Below, in pieces: positions 22,481 through 34,079 of a DNA stretch of 64,000 bases. The stretch is taken from positions 25,847,915-25,911,914 of the forward strand of contig NC_088297.1 in NCBI RefSeq assembly GCF_032854445.1, read 5' to 3'. A model generated the notes under the pieces. The model had not been told where the DNA came from. It ran no database searches and saw only the letters and a list, made by a program, of their open reading frames with translations. Position numbers and translations under genes: made by a program. The stretch comes from Liolophura sinensis. Lineage: Eukaryota; Mollusca; Polyplacophora; Chitonida; Chitonidae. The first letter of the stretch is position 1; each line of letters begins with the position of its first letter.

Positions 22481-23757
22481 AACAATAAGTTGCATGTATA
22501 ACAAACTAAATTCATTTCGAAGGTGTAGTACTTAGTTAAATGTTTATAATAGCATTTAAACATGACAATGATAACTCGGGAAATGCACGCTACACAAACC
22601 TAGTCTAAAGTGCACATACACAAGTAATTTATGTTTCTCGAAAGTTGAATCCTTATGTCCTTGCTGGCAAGTTTGAAGATATATTGTGCAGTTTTGTTCT
22701 CAGAAAGCGACATTTCATGTTACCAAATATATTTTATTTGTAAGTTTGTGATTTAATGCCATATTGATGGTGGTCAGTTTTAGTGGAAGAGCAGTGCAGT
22801 GCCCGGTGTGGCCCATTGGCAAGTGACAAACTAAAACTCATTACACTTTATCTGTACCAGCACTAACGTCTGGTTTTCATACAAATGCTTCATAAAATAA
22901 AATCCATGAGAGAAAATCCTTTGAATTATACGGATAATTTCCAGCATCAAAAGCCAACCTGTCTCTATTTAAGCTTATCTTATCAACCACGTACATTCCA
23001 TGCCCTCAGTCAGCATGGACAATGGCTGCTTTTAGTGAGAGATGAACTAGATTGAAATAACGAGCCAAATTAACATTTATTCGGCGTTAGCAAAGTGACA
23101 GTCGACGACTTGAAGGAGCAGTTGTATTTACGACCACACTACTGAACAAAGACATATAGACATGAAAAAGCAGGCTCCAATTAGAAACTTGTGTTTTGAC
23201 AAAAAAGCGAACCAAAGATAAACGCGATTGTGAATGTGCAATAGGTGGCTACCTTCCCAATAAACCACAGCGTGTTTTCTTCACCTGTCGAAAAGTTATG
23301 ACTCTCGGACGATTTAAGGTGAAGTCTGAACAATTAACCGATAAATTGAAAAATTAAGTGCTTAATTATCGCGGAAAAACCTGAACGCCCACTCCAAGAG
23401 GCATATCATTGACATACTCCCCCCCCCCCCCCCACACACACACACACTTTTCTTATATAAATAACGGTTGCTTAATCTGAGAGGGAAATTTACGTGGCAC
23501 AACCCCAGGTACGAGGACTTTGAAGTGAGTATAATTTGTACAGCTACTATATTCTTAACACTACTGGATGAATTGCTCGTATACTTTTTTGGTGAAAGAT
23601 GGTAGAGTAGAGCATGTTATTGCTACAAGTAGGAGAGACTTGTTAACACTCTCGAGTGCCAATCTCATATAAAGGAAATACAGAGCTTTTGGATGCGTCG
23701 ACATGCAGGTCTGCAGGTTTTAGCCAGGAGAGTTTTGATTCATTTATAAATTTATTT

Positions 23758-23850
23758 AGAGGAAGCCAGCATGAGCTTACAGTGACTGCATTGGTAGGAG
23801 GCTCCTGGGTCGCTGGCGTGCTACACCCTTCGGCCACGGAGGCCACAAGA
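23758..23850 (-). mobile_element. SINE (family 1) head fragment
   Basis: Minus-strand GGCCTCCGTGGCC.., GAGCCTCCTACCAATGCAGT and CTCATGCTGGCTTCC. Confidence 0.7.
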
Positions 23851-23979
23851 GAGTTTTGAAATTGTAAAATTCTATTGCCGTTATGTTCCTAATTTCGACA
23901 CTGGGTGGCATGACATTCATTACTTGTTTATTGATTGGATAAAACGAATACTGTTAAAGATATGTCTCATTATGCCCTT

Positions 23980-24275
23980 GGCCTCCGTTGCCTAGTGGTT
24001 AGCGTGGTAGAGCAGCACAATGACTCAGGAGCCTCTCACTAATGCAATCGCTGTGAGTTAGTCCAACTGATGCTGTCCTCCTCCCCCATCGTACGTGAGA
24101 AGGTCTGCCAGCAGCCTGCAGATGGTTGTGGGTTTCCCGGGCTCTTCCCGGTTTCCTCCCACCATGATGCTGTCTTCCTATTCCATCGTGGATGGGAAGG
24201 TCTGACAGCAACCTGCGGATGGTTGTGGGTTTCCCCGTGCTCTGCCCGGAGTATGGAGTAAAACATTAATCAAAT
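23980..24275 (+). mobile_element. SINE (family 1) with internally duplicated body
   Basis: Head GGCCTCCGTTGCCTAGTGGT; the body segment (AACCTGCGGATGGTTGTGGG and related) is present twice, at about 24115 and 24210. Ends GAGTAAAACATTAATCAAAT. Confidence 0.8.
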
Positions 24276-24603
24276 AACTATTCTGTCCATAAAGATACGC
24301 ACATTATGGCTAACGGCTGATGTGCGATTGCCTGTTTCCAAACCCAGGTTCACAGGAAAGATAATTTATTAACACGACTTCATAGATATCAGTTCAAATC
24401 AATCAGTTAAGAAATCGGTCAATCATATAGCCCTTCTCTTCCCCAAACCGTTATCTCTGGAACCTGTGAGAGTTTTCTGACGAAATGTCATCTGACTTTA
24501 ATCTAGTTAATTGAAAACCAAGAATCACGGGATTTTGGGTGATTAAAGCATTTCATCTGTGGATCATCTCTGATACGGTTTATGTTGTCGTTGTTGTTGC
24601 AGG

Positions 24604-25855
24604 ATGAAGACTTGGTTGATCGCGTTGTTGTTGTCGCATTTGGCAGTCGGCGTTCTGTGTTCAAATCAAGCCCCATTTCTGGTATGTGATGACGCATCCT
24701 TCCAGACTAAAATCCCCTTCTGTGCGTGCAGACCAGCTTTCTTCCCTCCAGAAATTGACCTGGAAGAGTACTGCCTGTAAGTATGGAAGGCGTTATGACC
24801 ACTCAGCTTGGAAAACTGACACTGATTTAACTCAAAGAATGTTTTGAGTTTTGTAGGTTTAAGAACAACGCAATATTGAATACCTTAGATTTTTTTTACA
24901 GGTTTGACGTATTAAGAACGCAGGCCATGTTAGTAGACCGGCACGGTCATTTGAGAGCCCTTATTGGATTAGGCTGTATTAAAACTTTGTTCTATCAATC
25001 GTGACGGCATGACCTTATAATGTCAATCTCCACTCAAAAATGTTGACCAGCTCTACACCGCTATTTGACAAAGTCAATCTTTTTGTCCCCTTTGCTCTCT
25101 TTACACCCCATTATAACTTTTTTCAAGAAATCTTTTCAATCGTCCTGTCTAGTACCCTACAGAAGTATAGGTTACAGCTGATTTGTTTTAACGGTAAATT
25201 TTTACTCAGCGGGTATGCTGTTTTCACAGTAAGGCTTGCAGTAAACCGTTAAAACGATAGTCTCTAGCTAAAGTCACAGACTTGAAAAAGTCCTAGATTC
25301 CACTGTAATATTACTTATCTAGCAAAATGCCCACCATAGTGATAGTAGACAAGTTGTATCCGGTGAACGTTAGGCTGCGCCAAGAGTCACGTTGCCGACC
25401 GTTAATTGTCACCAAGGCCCCTCTCCTGGGTGTTCTACTTACAGTTATATTTCTTAGCTCTGGATTTTTAAAGGTCAGTTTATCTGTTTTCTGCGATTTT
25501 TGCATTTCCCGCAGATTCGTCAGGTTATACACTACCCTGGTGGGTTTAGCAAGAGATGCTGACTGCTGCCCCGACGTGTCTGTGTAAGTATACTGTCACG
25601 CGTATCGAGTAAAAAGTACAACTTTTTGAGGTAGAACATATTGTTATATAAAGGCAATAAATTCTTCTCACTTTTCTACATCGTTGTATTTACATGGCTG
25701 AAGCAGCTCTCTGTGGTTCCTCCTTCGTATATTCGAATGCCATTTACCTTAAATCGCCCAAATCTTTATACTTGTACCTATTTCAAAATGTCATATTTTA
25801 TTCTACATTGAGATAGAAACTCTGGCTCATTATATTAATTTGTTTACACAGATAA
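24604..25855 (+). CDS. Secreted cysteine-containing peptide B (3 coding exons)
   Basis: Unrecognised secreted peptide of 81 residues. Exons: 24604-24776, 25515-25583 and 25852-25855, the last supplying one base of Val81 and the TAA stop. Residues 1-19 form a signal peptide (MKTWLIALLLSHLAVGVLC). Later cysteines: 28, 40, 42, 57, 75, 76. Motifs CACRPAFFPP, EEYC and DADCCPD. The phase-2 intron follows Cys57 immediately (CT|A, Leu58) and Cys57-x17-Cys-Cys follows, as in peptide A. The ATG is one base after an acceptor. Its paralogue C (30178-28618) keeps coding exon lengths 173 and 69 exactly, and even the start of the 3' UTR. In genomic sequence the first exon runs straight into CTG TAA through its own donor, so a naive ORF ends there. 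Function unknown. Confidence 0.87.
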
Positions 25856-25919
25856 CGTCATGTGGAGTCCCGACCGAAGAGTAAAGAAGATGTTTGACTG
25901 AAATCTGATCTCGTTATTT

Positions 25920-25925
25920 AATAAA
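25920..25925 (+). terminator. Poly(A) signal of peptide gene B
   Basis: AATAAA 65 bases after the stop, within TTTAATAAAGACCGTTTATA. Peptide gene C has the same context at 28544-28549. Confidence 0.75.
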
Positions 25926-26004
25926 GACCGTTTATATACATTTTGTTTATGCATTTAAAAAGAAGGCGTTATGTGTATTCAGTTCAGACATAAACAGTCC
26001 AAGG

Positions 26005-26100
26005 GTGCGATTTGTGGTCTATTTGTTAGAGCCCTTTTGCCTTTCAATCAGAAGGACACGCCAGGTTCGGGTTCAAATCCGGCCTTTGACAGATAATTGG
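26005..26100 (+). mobile_element. tRNA-derived SINE head (family 3)
   Basis: GTGGTCTATTTGTTAGAGCC and box B GGGTTCAAATCC, followed by GGCCTTTGACAG as in the 13.5-kb copy. Confidence 0.6.
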
Positions 26101-26124
26101 TAGATTCACCAGCTTTTACTGCCT

Positions 26125-26325
26125 GGACCGCTTCGGTGGCCTCATGGTTAGAGCGTCCGCATCGAAGTGGGGCGACCCGGCATCAAACCTTGGTCGGGTC
26201 ATACCAAAGACAAATGGTACTTGTTGTTGCCTCACTCGAAGCTCAGCGTTCAGCAGTTAGAGCAGGGAAACAGGACTGGTTGACCCGGGGGTGGGGAAAA
26301 GAACCCAGCCCCCACCCCCCCCAAA
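26125..26325 (+). mobile_element. tRNA-derived SINE (family 2), 5' part
   Basis: ACCGCTTCGGTGGCCTCATG, GTTAGAGCGTCCGCATCG, a TTGGTCGGGTCATACC segment and CAGGACTGGTTGACCCGGGG, the same order as in 27470-27835. Confidence 0.7.
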
Positions 26326-26662
26326 CAAAATGACAGAAACAGAATCTCATGCGAAGAAGAATAGTGAAGAGAAGAAATGAAGCCATCCTGTATGCTACGG
26401 GCAAATTAAGAGGCTTTATCTTTTTTACATGTATTATGTACGCCTGTAATATATGAACAGCGCTGTTCATAAAATCCATCGTAAATACATCACTACATTC
26501 TCTCACCGACTTGGCGTCCAAAAGCCATAATCATTCATTCCTTTTCAAAAGTCAATTCCTTCTAGAAAAACCTTTTTAAGTGCGGCGTTTTAAACACCAG
26601 TCATATAAATATATGCAAACAAATGGAATTGCATGTAAGGATTTACACGTAGTGAAGCATGT

Positions 26663-27080
26663 GTGTGGTTACGTATGATCGTGTGGTTACGTATGGTCGT
26701 GTGGTTACGTATGATCGTGTGGTTATGTATGATCGTGTGGTTACGTATGGTCGTGTGGTTACGTATGGTCGTGTGGTTACGTATGGTCGTGTGGTTACGT
26801 ATGATCGTGTGGTTACGTATGGTCGTGTGGTTACGTATGGTCGTGTGGTTACGTATGGTCGTGTGGTTACGTATGATCGTGTGGTTACGTATGATCGTGT
26901 GGTTACGTATGGTCGTGTGGTTACGTATGATCGTGTGGTTACGTATGATCGTGTGGTTACGTATGGTCGTGTGGTTACGTATGATCGTGTGGTTACGTAT
27001 GGTCGTGTGGTTACGTATGGTCGTGTGGTTACGTATGGTCGTGTGGTTACGTATGGTCGTGTGGTTACGTATGATCGGCA
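26663..27080 (+). repeat. 18-bp array, about 23 copies
   Basis: GTGTGGTTACGTATGGTC, alternating with GATC variants. Open for about 147 codons in two frames only because 18 is divisible by three. Lies near the midpoint between peptide genes B and C. Confidence 0.97.
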
Positions 27081-27469
27081 GATTTATACATACGACTAAG
27101 GTGAATTAAAGCTTGTATATATGATTGATTAAAAGATGCATTGATGATGGAGACACCAGCTCTCTGTACACCGACAGAAATTGTTTCTTACTAATCGGCT
27201 GATCGATTGTTGTTTAACTCAAGAATTTTTTTACTTTTTCGAAATACAAGGGTAGTCAGTTTGTTGGTTGGGGAAAACCGGGGGAAAACCCGAAGTAAAC
27301 CACTAACCTTTGTCAAGTAAACTTTCCCACATGTGAGGTGCACGTGTAGTCGTGACAAAACAGTCATGTAAGTCCCCCGTGCGACGTCCATTGAAAGACA
27401 AACCTATGAAAAATGGGGAGCTGACCGTTGTCAGCAGCGCTTGTCTTTCTATCGCTAGGAGACCGGCCC

Positions 27470-27835
27470 GGATAGCACAGTTGGTAGAGCGTCCGCTTCG
27501 GGACCGGTAGATCCAGGATCAATCCTTGATCGAGTCACACCTAAGACTTTAAAAGAGGAAGTTGTAGCTTCCTCGCTTGGCGTTCAGCATGAAGGGGATA
27601 GTGCAACGACTGGTTGACCCGTATCAGTATAATGGCTCGGGCGGGGGCGGCTTACTTGCCTTCGTTAAGTCGTCTCAGTGAAGCAGCACTAAATAAAAGA
27701 GCGGTGGAAATCCGTCCTGCTACAAGGAGGCACGTTACACGTACATGCACCCTAAAGATTCCTTCGTCGTCATATGACTGAAAAATTGTTGAGTACGACG
27801 TTAAACCCCAAGCACTCACTCACTCTATCGCTAGG
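27470..27835 (+). mobile_element. tRNA-derived SINE (family 2), near full length
   Basis: CCCGGATAGCACAGTTGGTA head, GATCAATCCTTGATCGAGTC, and 3' end TTGTTGAGTACGACGTTAAA followed by CACTCACTCACTC. Different tail from family 1. Confidence 0.8.
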
Positions 27836-28111
27836 AAACACTAGGTGCGGGTTCAAACCTGGCCATGAATAGGGAATTTGTAGACTCCACAGGCTCTCGT
27901 GAAATGTTCGTGGGATTTTGATAACAATAAGCCGTGGACGATGCTCTTGTGGCCGTTTGTACCGTACCACGTTCGTTGAAGACCACTTCTGGTTTCACCC
28001 ACCCATATGACGGATGTCTCCTCTCACCATAATGCAGGCCGCCGACGTATAAGTGAAATATTATTGTGTATGACGTTAAGCAACAATCAAATAAATAAAT
28101 AAATGATTCTT
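27836..28111 (+). mobile_element. tRNA-derived SINE (family 3) with family-1-like tail
   Basis: Box B GGGTTCAAACCTGG near the start, then TGACGGATGTCTCC, ATAAGTGAAATATTATTGTG and AATCAAATAAATAAATAAAT. It abuts the preceding SINE. Confidence 0.75.
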
Positions 28112-28543
28112 TAAAAATGATGCATAAACGTGAATAGGCTATATTTGAGTGCACAGATTAGACTTAGGTTTACAGTTACACTGAAAAACACGCACTGAAC
28201 ACAGTTACGGTATTGAGCAGTATCAGGTTTCAGCAGGGTTACTGTACCACGTGGTTAACATAGTACCAAAACAGTGACACTGCATGCACAGCTGTGCACA
28301 ACTCAAACACGAGTAGATATGGAATACTTCGGTGAGCTGGTTACACACGTTCAAACGGCATACTTGAGTGCGCTAGTCAGACCATTACATAGGGAATACT
28401 TGAGTGCGCTGGTAACACCTAAGTGCATATGGTATCATTGAGGGCACAGTTTACAGCTCTAAGCTACACGATCTTTTTTCCGCAAAATATAAGCACACAC
28501 AACACGTTCCATTAGAATGTGTAAACAAAAAATATAAACGGCC

Positions 28544-28549
28544 TTTATT
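28544..28549 (-). terminator. Poly(A) signal of peptide gene C
   Basis: AATAAA on the minus strand, 69 bases after the stop, in the same TTTAATAAAGGCCGTTTATA context as peptide gene B. Confidence 0.75.
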
Positions 28550-28617
28550 AAATACTGAGATGAGATTTCAGTTAAACATCTTTGTTAAACTTCAGTAGGG
28601 ACTCCAAATGACGCTGT

Positions 28618-30178
28618 CTATAACCTGTAAATAGAAAAGTATACTTTGTAACAGACAAATGTCTGAAATGAAAATCTAATTTAAAGTGCATAACAAAATG
28701 TTACACTGGTATATTGAAATGGCTCACGTGACCACTTATCTCCAAACCTTGTCCAAGCTGAAAAACCTGCCCACGAGAAACCGTAGCCAAAGCAGGCGGA
28801 GTTATAGGGATTCCAGTATATAGCTCTGTCTAGCCTGCTTACGTTGTACAAGTGCGCTAGTTGTTTATATACTTAGTTCATATACTTAGGTATTTATATA
28901 CTTATATACTTAAATCATATACTTAGGTGTTTATATACTTAGTTCATATACTTAGGTGTTTATATACTTAGTCCATATACTTAGGTGTTCATATATTTAA
29001 TTCATATACTTAGGTGTTTATACTTACACAGTGAAGTCAGGGCAGCAGTCGGCGTCTCTTGGCAAATTGAACAGGGCCGTGTATAACCTGACGAATCTGT
29101 ACGAGGTACCATTAAAAGGAATAAAAGTACCGTAACCGTACATATCATTAATTAAATAAATGAATCTTTCAATTTTACCTCAAAGGGTGAGTATTGGCAA
29201 ATTTTGTGTACTGTTGTTTTTGGAATAACACGATCTGCAGTACCTCTACAAATAATATTTTCAAATCTTCAACGATTTCATTTATAGAATGTGAGACTGT
29301 GAATGGATTGGAAGATTGATTGATTAATTGATATATTGATTGATTGATTGATTGATTTACTGATGTTTAACGCCTTGCTCAATAATTTTACATTCATATG
29401 ACGGCAAGCAGATCTATAGGTGGAGGAAACCGGAGTGCCCGGGAGAAACCATCGCCATGTGACCAGGTAACTAACAAACCTGGTGACTTCTAGCTGCAAC
29501 CACATAAGCGAGATCTGGAGTGCTCGGGAGAAACCATCGCCATGTGACCAGGTATCTAACAAACCTGGTGACTTCAAGCCGGAACCACACAAGCGAGATC
29601 TGGATTCGAACATCCAACTTAAGTGGTCATGGGTATCGCAGTGAGCCAGCGCCTTAAGCATGTGAGCGAAATTGTGTGTGCAATATCGACAAGTTCCACC
29701 TGATATCACTATGAAATTAAGTTCTGATTTTATTTGCATGTTTATGGATTTATTTTGTTCCTGTGATATTGTCAGAAATGGATTTCGTGTTTATGTGGAT
29801 ATGTTTGTGTATGAGACTTGATGTAGGTGATATTGCTAGAATTAATCGTGATTATGTGGATATGTTTGTGTATGAAACTTGCTGTCAGTGATATTGTCCG
29901 AAAATCCTTTTTATTTTCTCTCCTCCACCCACACTCTGCTGAATGGTTTGTTAACGCATCTGTAAGTGTAGGACCCGAATGGACTTGACCGTCTTCCGTA
30001 CTTACAGGCAGTACTCCACGATGTCTGTTGATGGAGGAAAGAAAGCTGGTCTGCACGCGCAGTTTGGGAGCTGCGTGTAAAGGGTTTGATCGTCACACAC
30101 GAGCCAGGGAACGTGGTCCAGACACAAGCCGCCCACTGCCACCAGTGACAACAACAACCCGATCAGCCAAGTCTTCAT
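28618..30178 (-). CDS. Secreted cysteine-containing peptide C (3 coding exons)
   Basis: Paralogue of peptide B, 82 residues. Exons: 30178-30006, 29096-29028 and 28624-28618 (final codons Val, Leu, TAG). Signal peptide MKTWLIGLLLSLVAVGGLC; cysteines 28, 40, 42, 57, 75 and 76 at exactly the positions of peptide B; shared CACRPAFFPP, EYC, FVRLYT and DADCCPD. The region between Cys28 and Cys40 is the most changed (DQTLYTQLPN against DASFQTKIPF). ATG one base after the acceptor TTGGTACAG|G, so again a 5' UTR exon is expected upstream (right side). The stop is TAG one codon later than the TAA of peptide B. Function unknown. Confidence 0.87.
28855..29025 (-). repeat. About 29-bp minisatellite in peptide C intron 2
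   Basis: About five copies of TATATACTTAGTTCATATAC plus TTAGGTGTT, ending directly at the splice donor of exon 29028-29096. The plus-strand unit differs from the exon sequence, so it is not an exon copy. Confidence 0.85.
29355..29600 (-). mobile_element. SINE-like element plus 75-bp tandem duplication
   Basis: Minus-strand TTGAGCAAGGCGTTAAACAT tail and CACTCCGGTTTCCTCCACC body, followed by two copies of a segment with GAGAAACCATCGCCATGTGA and AACAAACCTGGTGACTTC. Inside peptide C intron 1. Confidence 0.6.
29760..29905 (-). repeat. About 64-bp tandem repeat in peptide C intron 1
   Basis: Two and a half copies containing GTGATATTG.. and TATGTGGATATGTTTGTGTA. Confidence 0.8.
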
Positions 30179-32769
30179 CCTGTACCAACAACGACAACAA
30201 CAGACACGATATCAGAGATGTCTTGTTCCAGTGTGGCGAGAATCAAATGCCGTTTCGTTAAAAATTAAGTGGAAATTTCTATTGTTTCCAGACATGTTGA
30301 AAGTTCAAACCTTCAGTAAAAGAATTTCTTGAATACTAAGTAAATTGTTGCAAGCGTAGAGAAATGATTTCTCCTTTTAAATGTTTCATCACGTCGAACA
30401 TAATTCTGTTTTGTCCAGGAACTAAAATTTGCAAGTTTTGGATTAAATTATAGAAACCATTTTGAAATAATTTCCACTTTTGAAATCAAAACTGACGTTA
30501 TTTTAAACCTAAACCTCCACTTTTAAAACATAAATTTGGCGGCTTTATAATAAATTTGCTGACTACATTTGAAACATAAATTTGTCGGCTTTACAATAAC
30601 TTTGCAGACTACATCTGAAACATAAATCTGCCAGCTTTATAATAACCCTGCTGACTACATTTGAAAAAAATGTCATCAATTTTGAAGCAAAAATGCACTT
30701 TCATCATTTTATTAAATTGTAAATTTTTATTTGGAATGTGGCATTTATTTCACAACGGACAGTTCATTTCGAAAATGGTTCTTACATACCATACACTACT
30801 GCAGTAAGTACATGTACACCCACCGTACAGAATCAAGACAATAACAGGTCCCACACAACTAAATTTCATTATTAGGCACGCCTATATCTAGAAAGTTCAA
30901 TACTGAGCACGCCCATATCGCCATGATTTAGTACTGGACACGTCAGTAGTACCATGGTTCAATGTTAGACACGCCTATATCTAGAAAGTTCAATATTGAG
31001 CACGCCCATATCGCCATGAACCATGGTCCATGCTGGAAACGCCCATAGTGCGAGGATTCAATAGTGGATATGAATCTAGTACTGGACACGCCGATAGTAC
31101 AAAGGGTTCAATATATGTTGAGCTTGTATTTCGTAGCGCCAATGCCGTAGTGAGCCATCAACAATTTTGAAATTAGAAATCAAGGAAACTGTAGTAATTA
31201 ATCGAACTATAGAAGAAAACACAGAAACTCCAACCTTCATGGTGGGTCGGAAACTCCAAAAGCTAAAAGTCAATGATATACGGATTTATGAATTCTTAGG
31301 AGACCAAGATTCTCAAAATATAATGCTGAAAATGTATCGAGAGCGTTTACACTATCAAACAAATTGCATTCAGACCCATGAATGCAAACGTGTGGCAGGA
31401 AAACCGTATCGCACAAACCATATCGTTTTCTAACTGTAAACAGGCTATATGTACATAAAAGTTCTACTCACGTCAGTCCCTGCTTTGCTGGATGTTCCTG
31501 TAGGAATTGACCTCTGTCCAACACCCCCAGTTTTATATATCAGTACTGCTGGACAAATTCTGTAAACACTTGGCCCATAAATACGATTACGATCATTTAA
31601 ATTTTAATTCCGGGCAACAGTTCAACTTTCCCCTTAAAGTGTCCGAAAGTCGTAAACTCTCGCGAGAAGACGAAAACTGGTTTTGGTTTATCAGCAAGAT
31701 TCGCCCTTTTGCTTTGTTGAGGTCCGCCATCTTTCCCCGTCACCGTGCATATTGCGTTATTTTCACGAGCGGAATACATCAGCAGGTAAAGTCCCAACGG
31801 AAGTAAGAACAGATGGGAATGAACATTTCTGATTGATTCGTTCGTTTTTATGGATTGTTGTCTTTGTTCAGAAGTGTGATCGTTAAAATGTTGAACGGTT
31901 AATCCATTTATCCGCGCCCATTGACAATTAGCAGTAAAAGTAGAGCTATTGTGCTACGGCTCGTTATCTTAATTGGTTCGATGTCTCGCTGGACCTAGTT
32001 AATTGCACAGGATGACTGAAAATAACGTCTCGTAAGCCCGTCTCGTGAGGTGGTGAGAGGAAAGACTTCAGGTACACTTGAAAACCAGAAGTCTTGGTAT
32101 TTCGCTAGATTGCCGTTAAACACCCGAGAAGCAGTCAAATACAGGTCATCCTTGTGGCAGTTGTTACATAACTGAGTACAGGCTGTCATGCCTGGTATCT
32201 TCCGTATAGTATTGCAGTCAGCCAGCACTGTCCGCGTTGCAAGTATGTCCGCATTGGGGCAGGCCTACTAGTCGCATTGGGGCAAATCTCCTAGTCCGTT
32301 AAAACACAAAACTAATTTCATTTATTTTAGATTTTTTTCTGGGCTATAAAACCATTTATCAAATGAGATAAAACATGGTGACCTATTCGGAATAAGTGAC
32401 GTGGCGTCACATCCTTTTCTTCATAAGAATTTCCCTTATTTGACTACAGAACATTTTGAAAATGGATCATTATTGTGAAATCATCTCTGATGAACTCGCT
32501 TAGGATCATTCTGATTATTTTTCCGTGGTCTTTTTGGAGCAGTAGTTACTCAAAAAGAAAGGCAAAAAGAAGATATTAACAAGTCAAGGGGTATTGTTTT
32601 CCATAGTAAAGTTGTTTAAGCTCGAATATAGTACAATGGTCTCAGATATAAGGCGTAAGATAATTACGTGTATATAAAAGCACAGAATGGTTTCCGAAAA
32701 TACATGAGTAGGCTGCTGTTGACAATATATTTGTACAGCTAGCAATTATTTCTTACTAACTGAATTCTA
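30179..32769. other. Intergenic, upstream of peptide C
   Basis: Should hold the non-coding first exon of peptide C. Bases just upstream of the acceptor (CATCTCTGATAT, GTTGTTGTCGTTGTTG) match the same position in gene B. Also small diverged tandem repeats at 30530-30680 (about 46 bp, TTTGGCGGCTTTATAATAA) and 30880-31110. ORFs at 31167-31433 and 31507-31806 show no domain, repeats or splice context and are not called. Confidence 0.5.
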
Positions 32770-33525
32770 GTAAAGTTGCGCGTGTTTTTATTGATTTTAC
32801 AAGGGCCTTTAATTACACGCTGTCCGAAATAACTTAGGTTTCCAAATATTGAAACTATCATCACGTGGGAAAATATCTGACATCATTGTTTCCATGTGTG
32901 AACCCAGCATTGTCAAATAGAACGATTTTCTTGGTCAAGAATATTTTAGCTATACGGTTGAAAGACTAGGCGAACATTTGTCATCGTTTGTATATTCAAT
33001 GTACATGAATGATCCTGAGGATGAGTTTTACATTATTTGCATCAAAGGGAAAAGTGTTGGGGATTTGCAGATGTTTTTTTTACACTATACCCCGACGACT
33101 TAGGAATAGTGGCCGAATGTGAGATGGTACTTCATCAGTCGCTTTATGTATTAAGAGATTATTGTACCTGAAGTTGAAAAATCAAAATATTCAATATAAT
33201 GGACATTCAAAAAGGAGGAAAACTGTCTAAAAAGCTGAATTCTTAATGATAACAAGAAGTTGAAAATTGTTGACAGATCTTTTTGCGATTGTCTTTTCGT
33301 CTGGTGAATTTCGTCCTTTGTGATTGCCCAAAACACCTTCTGAGATTAATCATAAAAAGGCATTTTCAGCCTGATTCAATGTTTATACAAATTCATGATT
33401 GAATGATTTGCGAGTTATTCGTATGGCTGAATTGTCCGACAAACTCATTGTGCTTCTAACGATCTAGGCAGCTGAAATGTGGGGTTTTGCCACTGTAGCA
33501 TGCAGTCATTGAGCGAGTATCTTTC
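32770..33525 (+). pseudogene. Decayed non-LTR retrotransposon reverse transcriptase
   Basis: Frames with stops and shifts still show the ordered RT motifs: VFIDFTRAFN (motif A, catalytic Asp) near 32780-32815; MYMNDPEDEF near 33000; FTLYPDDLGIVAECEMVLHQ near 33080-33135, where YPDD stands for the usual YADD catalytic box; then IMDIQKGGKL near 33200 and EMWGFAT near 33478. This is the order found in LINE RT domains of invertebrates. No intact ORF; clearly dead. Confidence 0.75.
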
Positions 33526-33596
33526 GGGTTTTCTAATCGTTTAGACAGCAACAACCAGTCAGAATGGAGATAATCGTTAAATATGCAAAACTTACT

Positions 33597-33738
33597 CATT
33601 TATTTCATTAGTGTTTTACGCCATACTTATAAAATTTCACTTATGCGACGGTGGACAGCGTTATGGTGGGCGGAAGCCGGCCAGAGCTTGGGGAAAATCC
33701 TCGACCATCCTCAAGTTGCTGGCAGACCTTCCTACAGA
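33597..33738 (-). mobile_element. Truncated SINE (family 1)
   Basis: Minus-strand GAAGGTCTGCCAGCAACTTG, GAGGATGGTCGAGG and TAAGTATGGCGTAAAACACT. Confidence 0.8.
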
Positions 33739-33849
33739 TAAAACTTGTATGCACTTATAACCCTCGAGATGGCTACCACAATCACCCCATGATTATCACT
33801 GGCAACCATCAGTTATTGATTAATTGTTTGTTTGATTGATTAATTCATG

Positions 33850-34040
33850 TATCCATTCTTTGACTGTTGTTTAACGTCACGCCCACGAACTTTTCACATA
33901 CGATGGCGGTCAGTTTTATGGGTGGAGGAGACATTTAGAGTGTGCCCAGGGTTTAGCAGCGACCTTCGGCAAGTCACTGATGAACTTTCCCACATACAGA
34001 TATGCACGTCACATCATAGTGATTGAGTAACGACCAGGAA
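33850..34040 (-). mobile_element. SINE-like fragment
   Basis: TTTAACGTCACGCCCACGAA, ATGGCGGTCAGTTTTATGGG and CAAGTCACTGATGAACTTTC resemble SINE bodies elsewhere in the window; divergent and without a clear head. TGATGAACTTTC is also like part of the satellite that follows. Confidence 0.4.
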
Positions 34041-34079
34041 AGTGGCTGCACTAAGGCCGTCGACGGCATATAGTTGTCC

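Larger units (their letters stand above)
22135..24603. other. Upstream region of peptide gene B
   Basis: Contains SINE copies (22250-22480, 23758-23850, 23980-24275), a poly-C/CA microsatellite at about 23420-23447 and otherwise unique AT-rich DNA. A non-coding first exon of peptide B is expected here because the ATG directly follows an acceptor (TTGTTGTTGCAG|G). No exon can be placed with confidence. Confidence 0.5.
25926..28543. other. Gap between convergent peptide genes
   Basis: Holds three tRNA-derived SINEs, a SINE head and an 18-bp array. No gene recognised. Confidence 0.6.

Noticed and set aside
26659..27109. Two ORFs of about 147 codons
   Set aside because: 18-bp repeat read in two frames.
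31167..31806. Two plus-strand ORFs (88 and 99 codons)
   Set aside because: No domain, signal peptide, repeat or splice support; AT-rich intergenic DNA gives such ORFs by chance.
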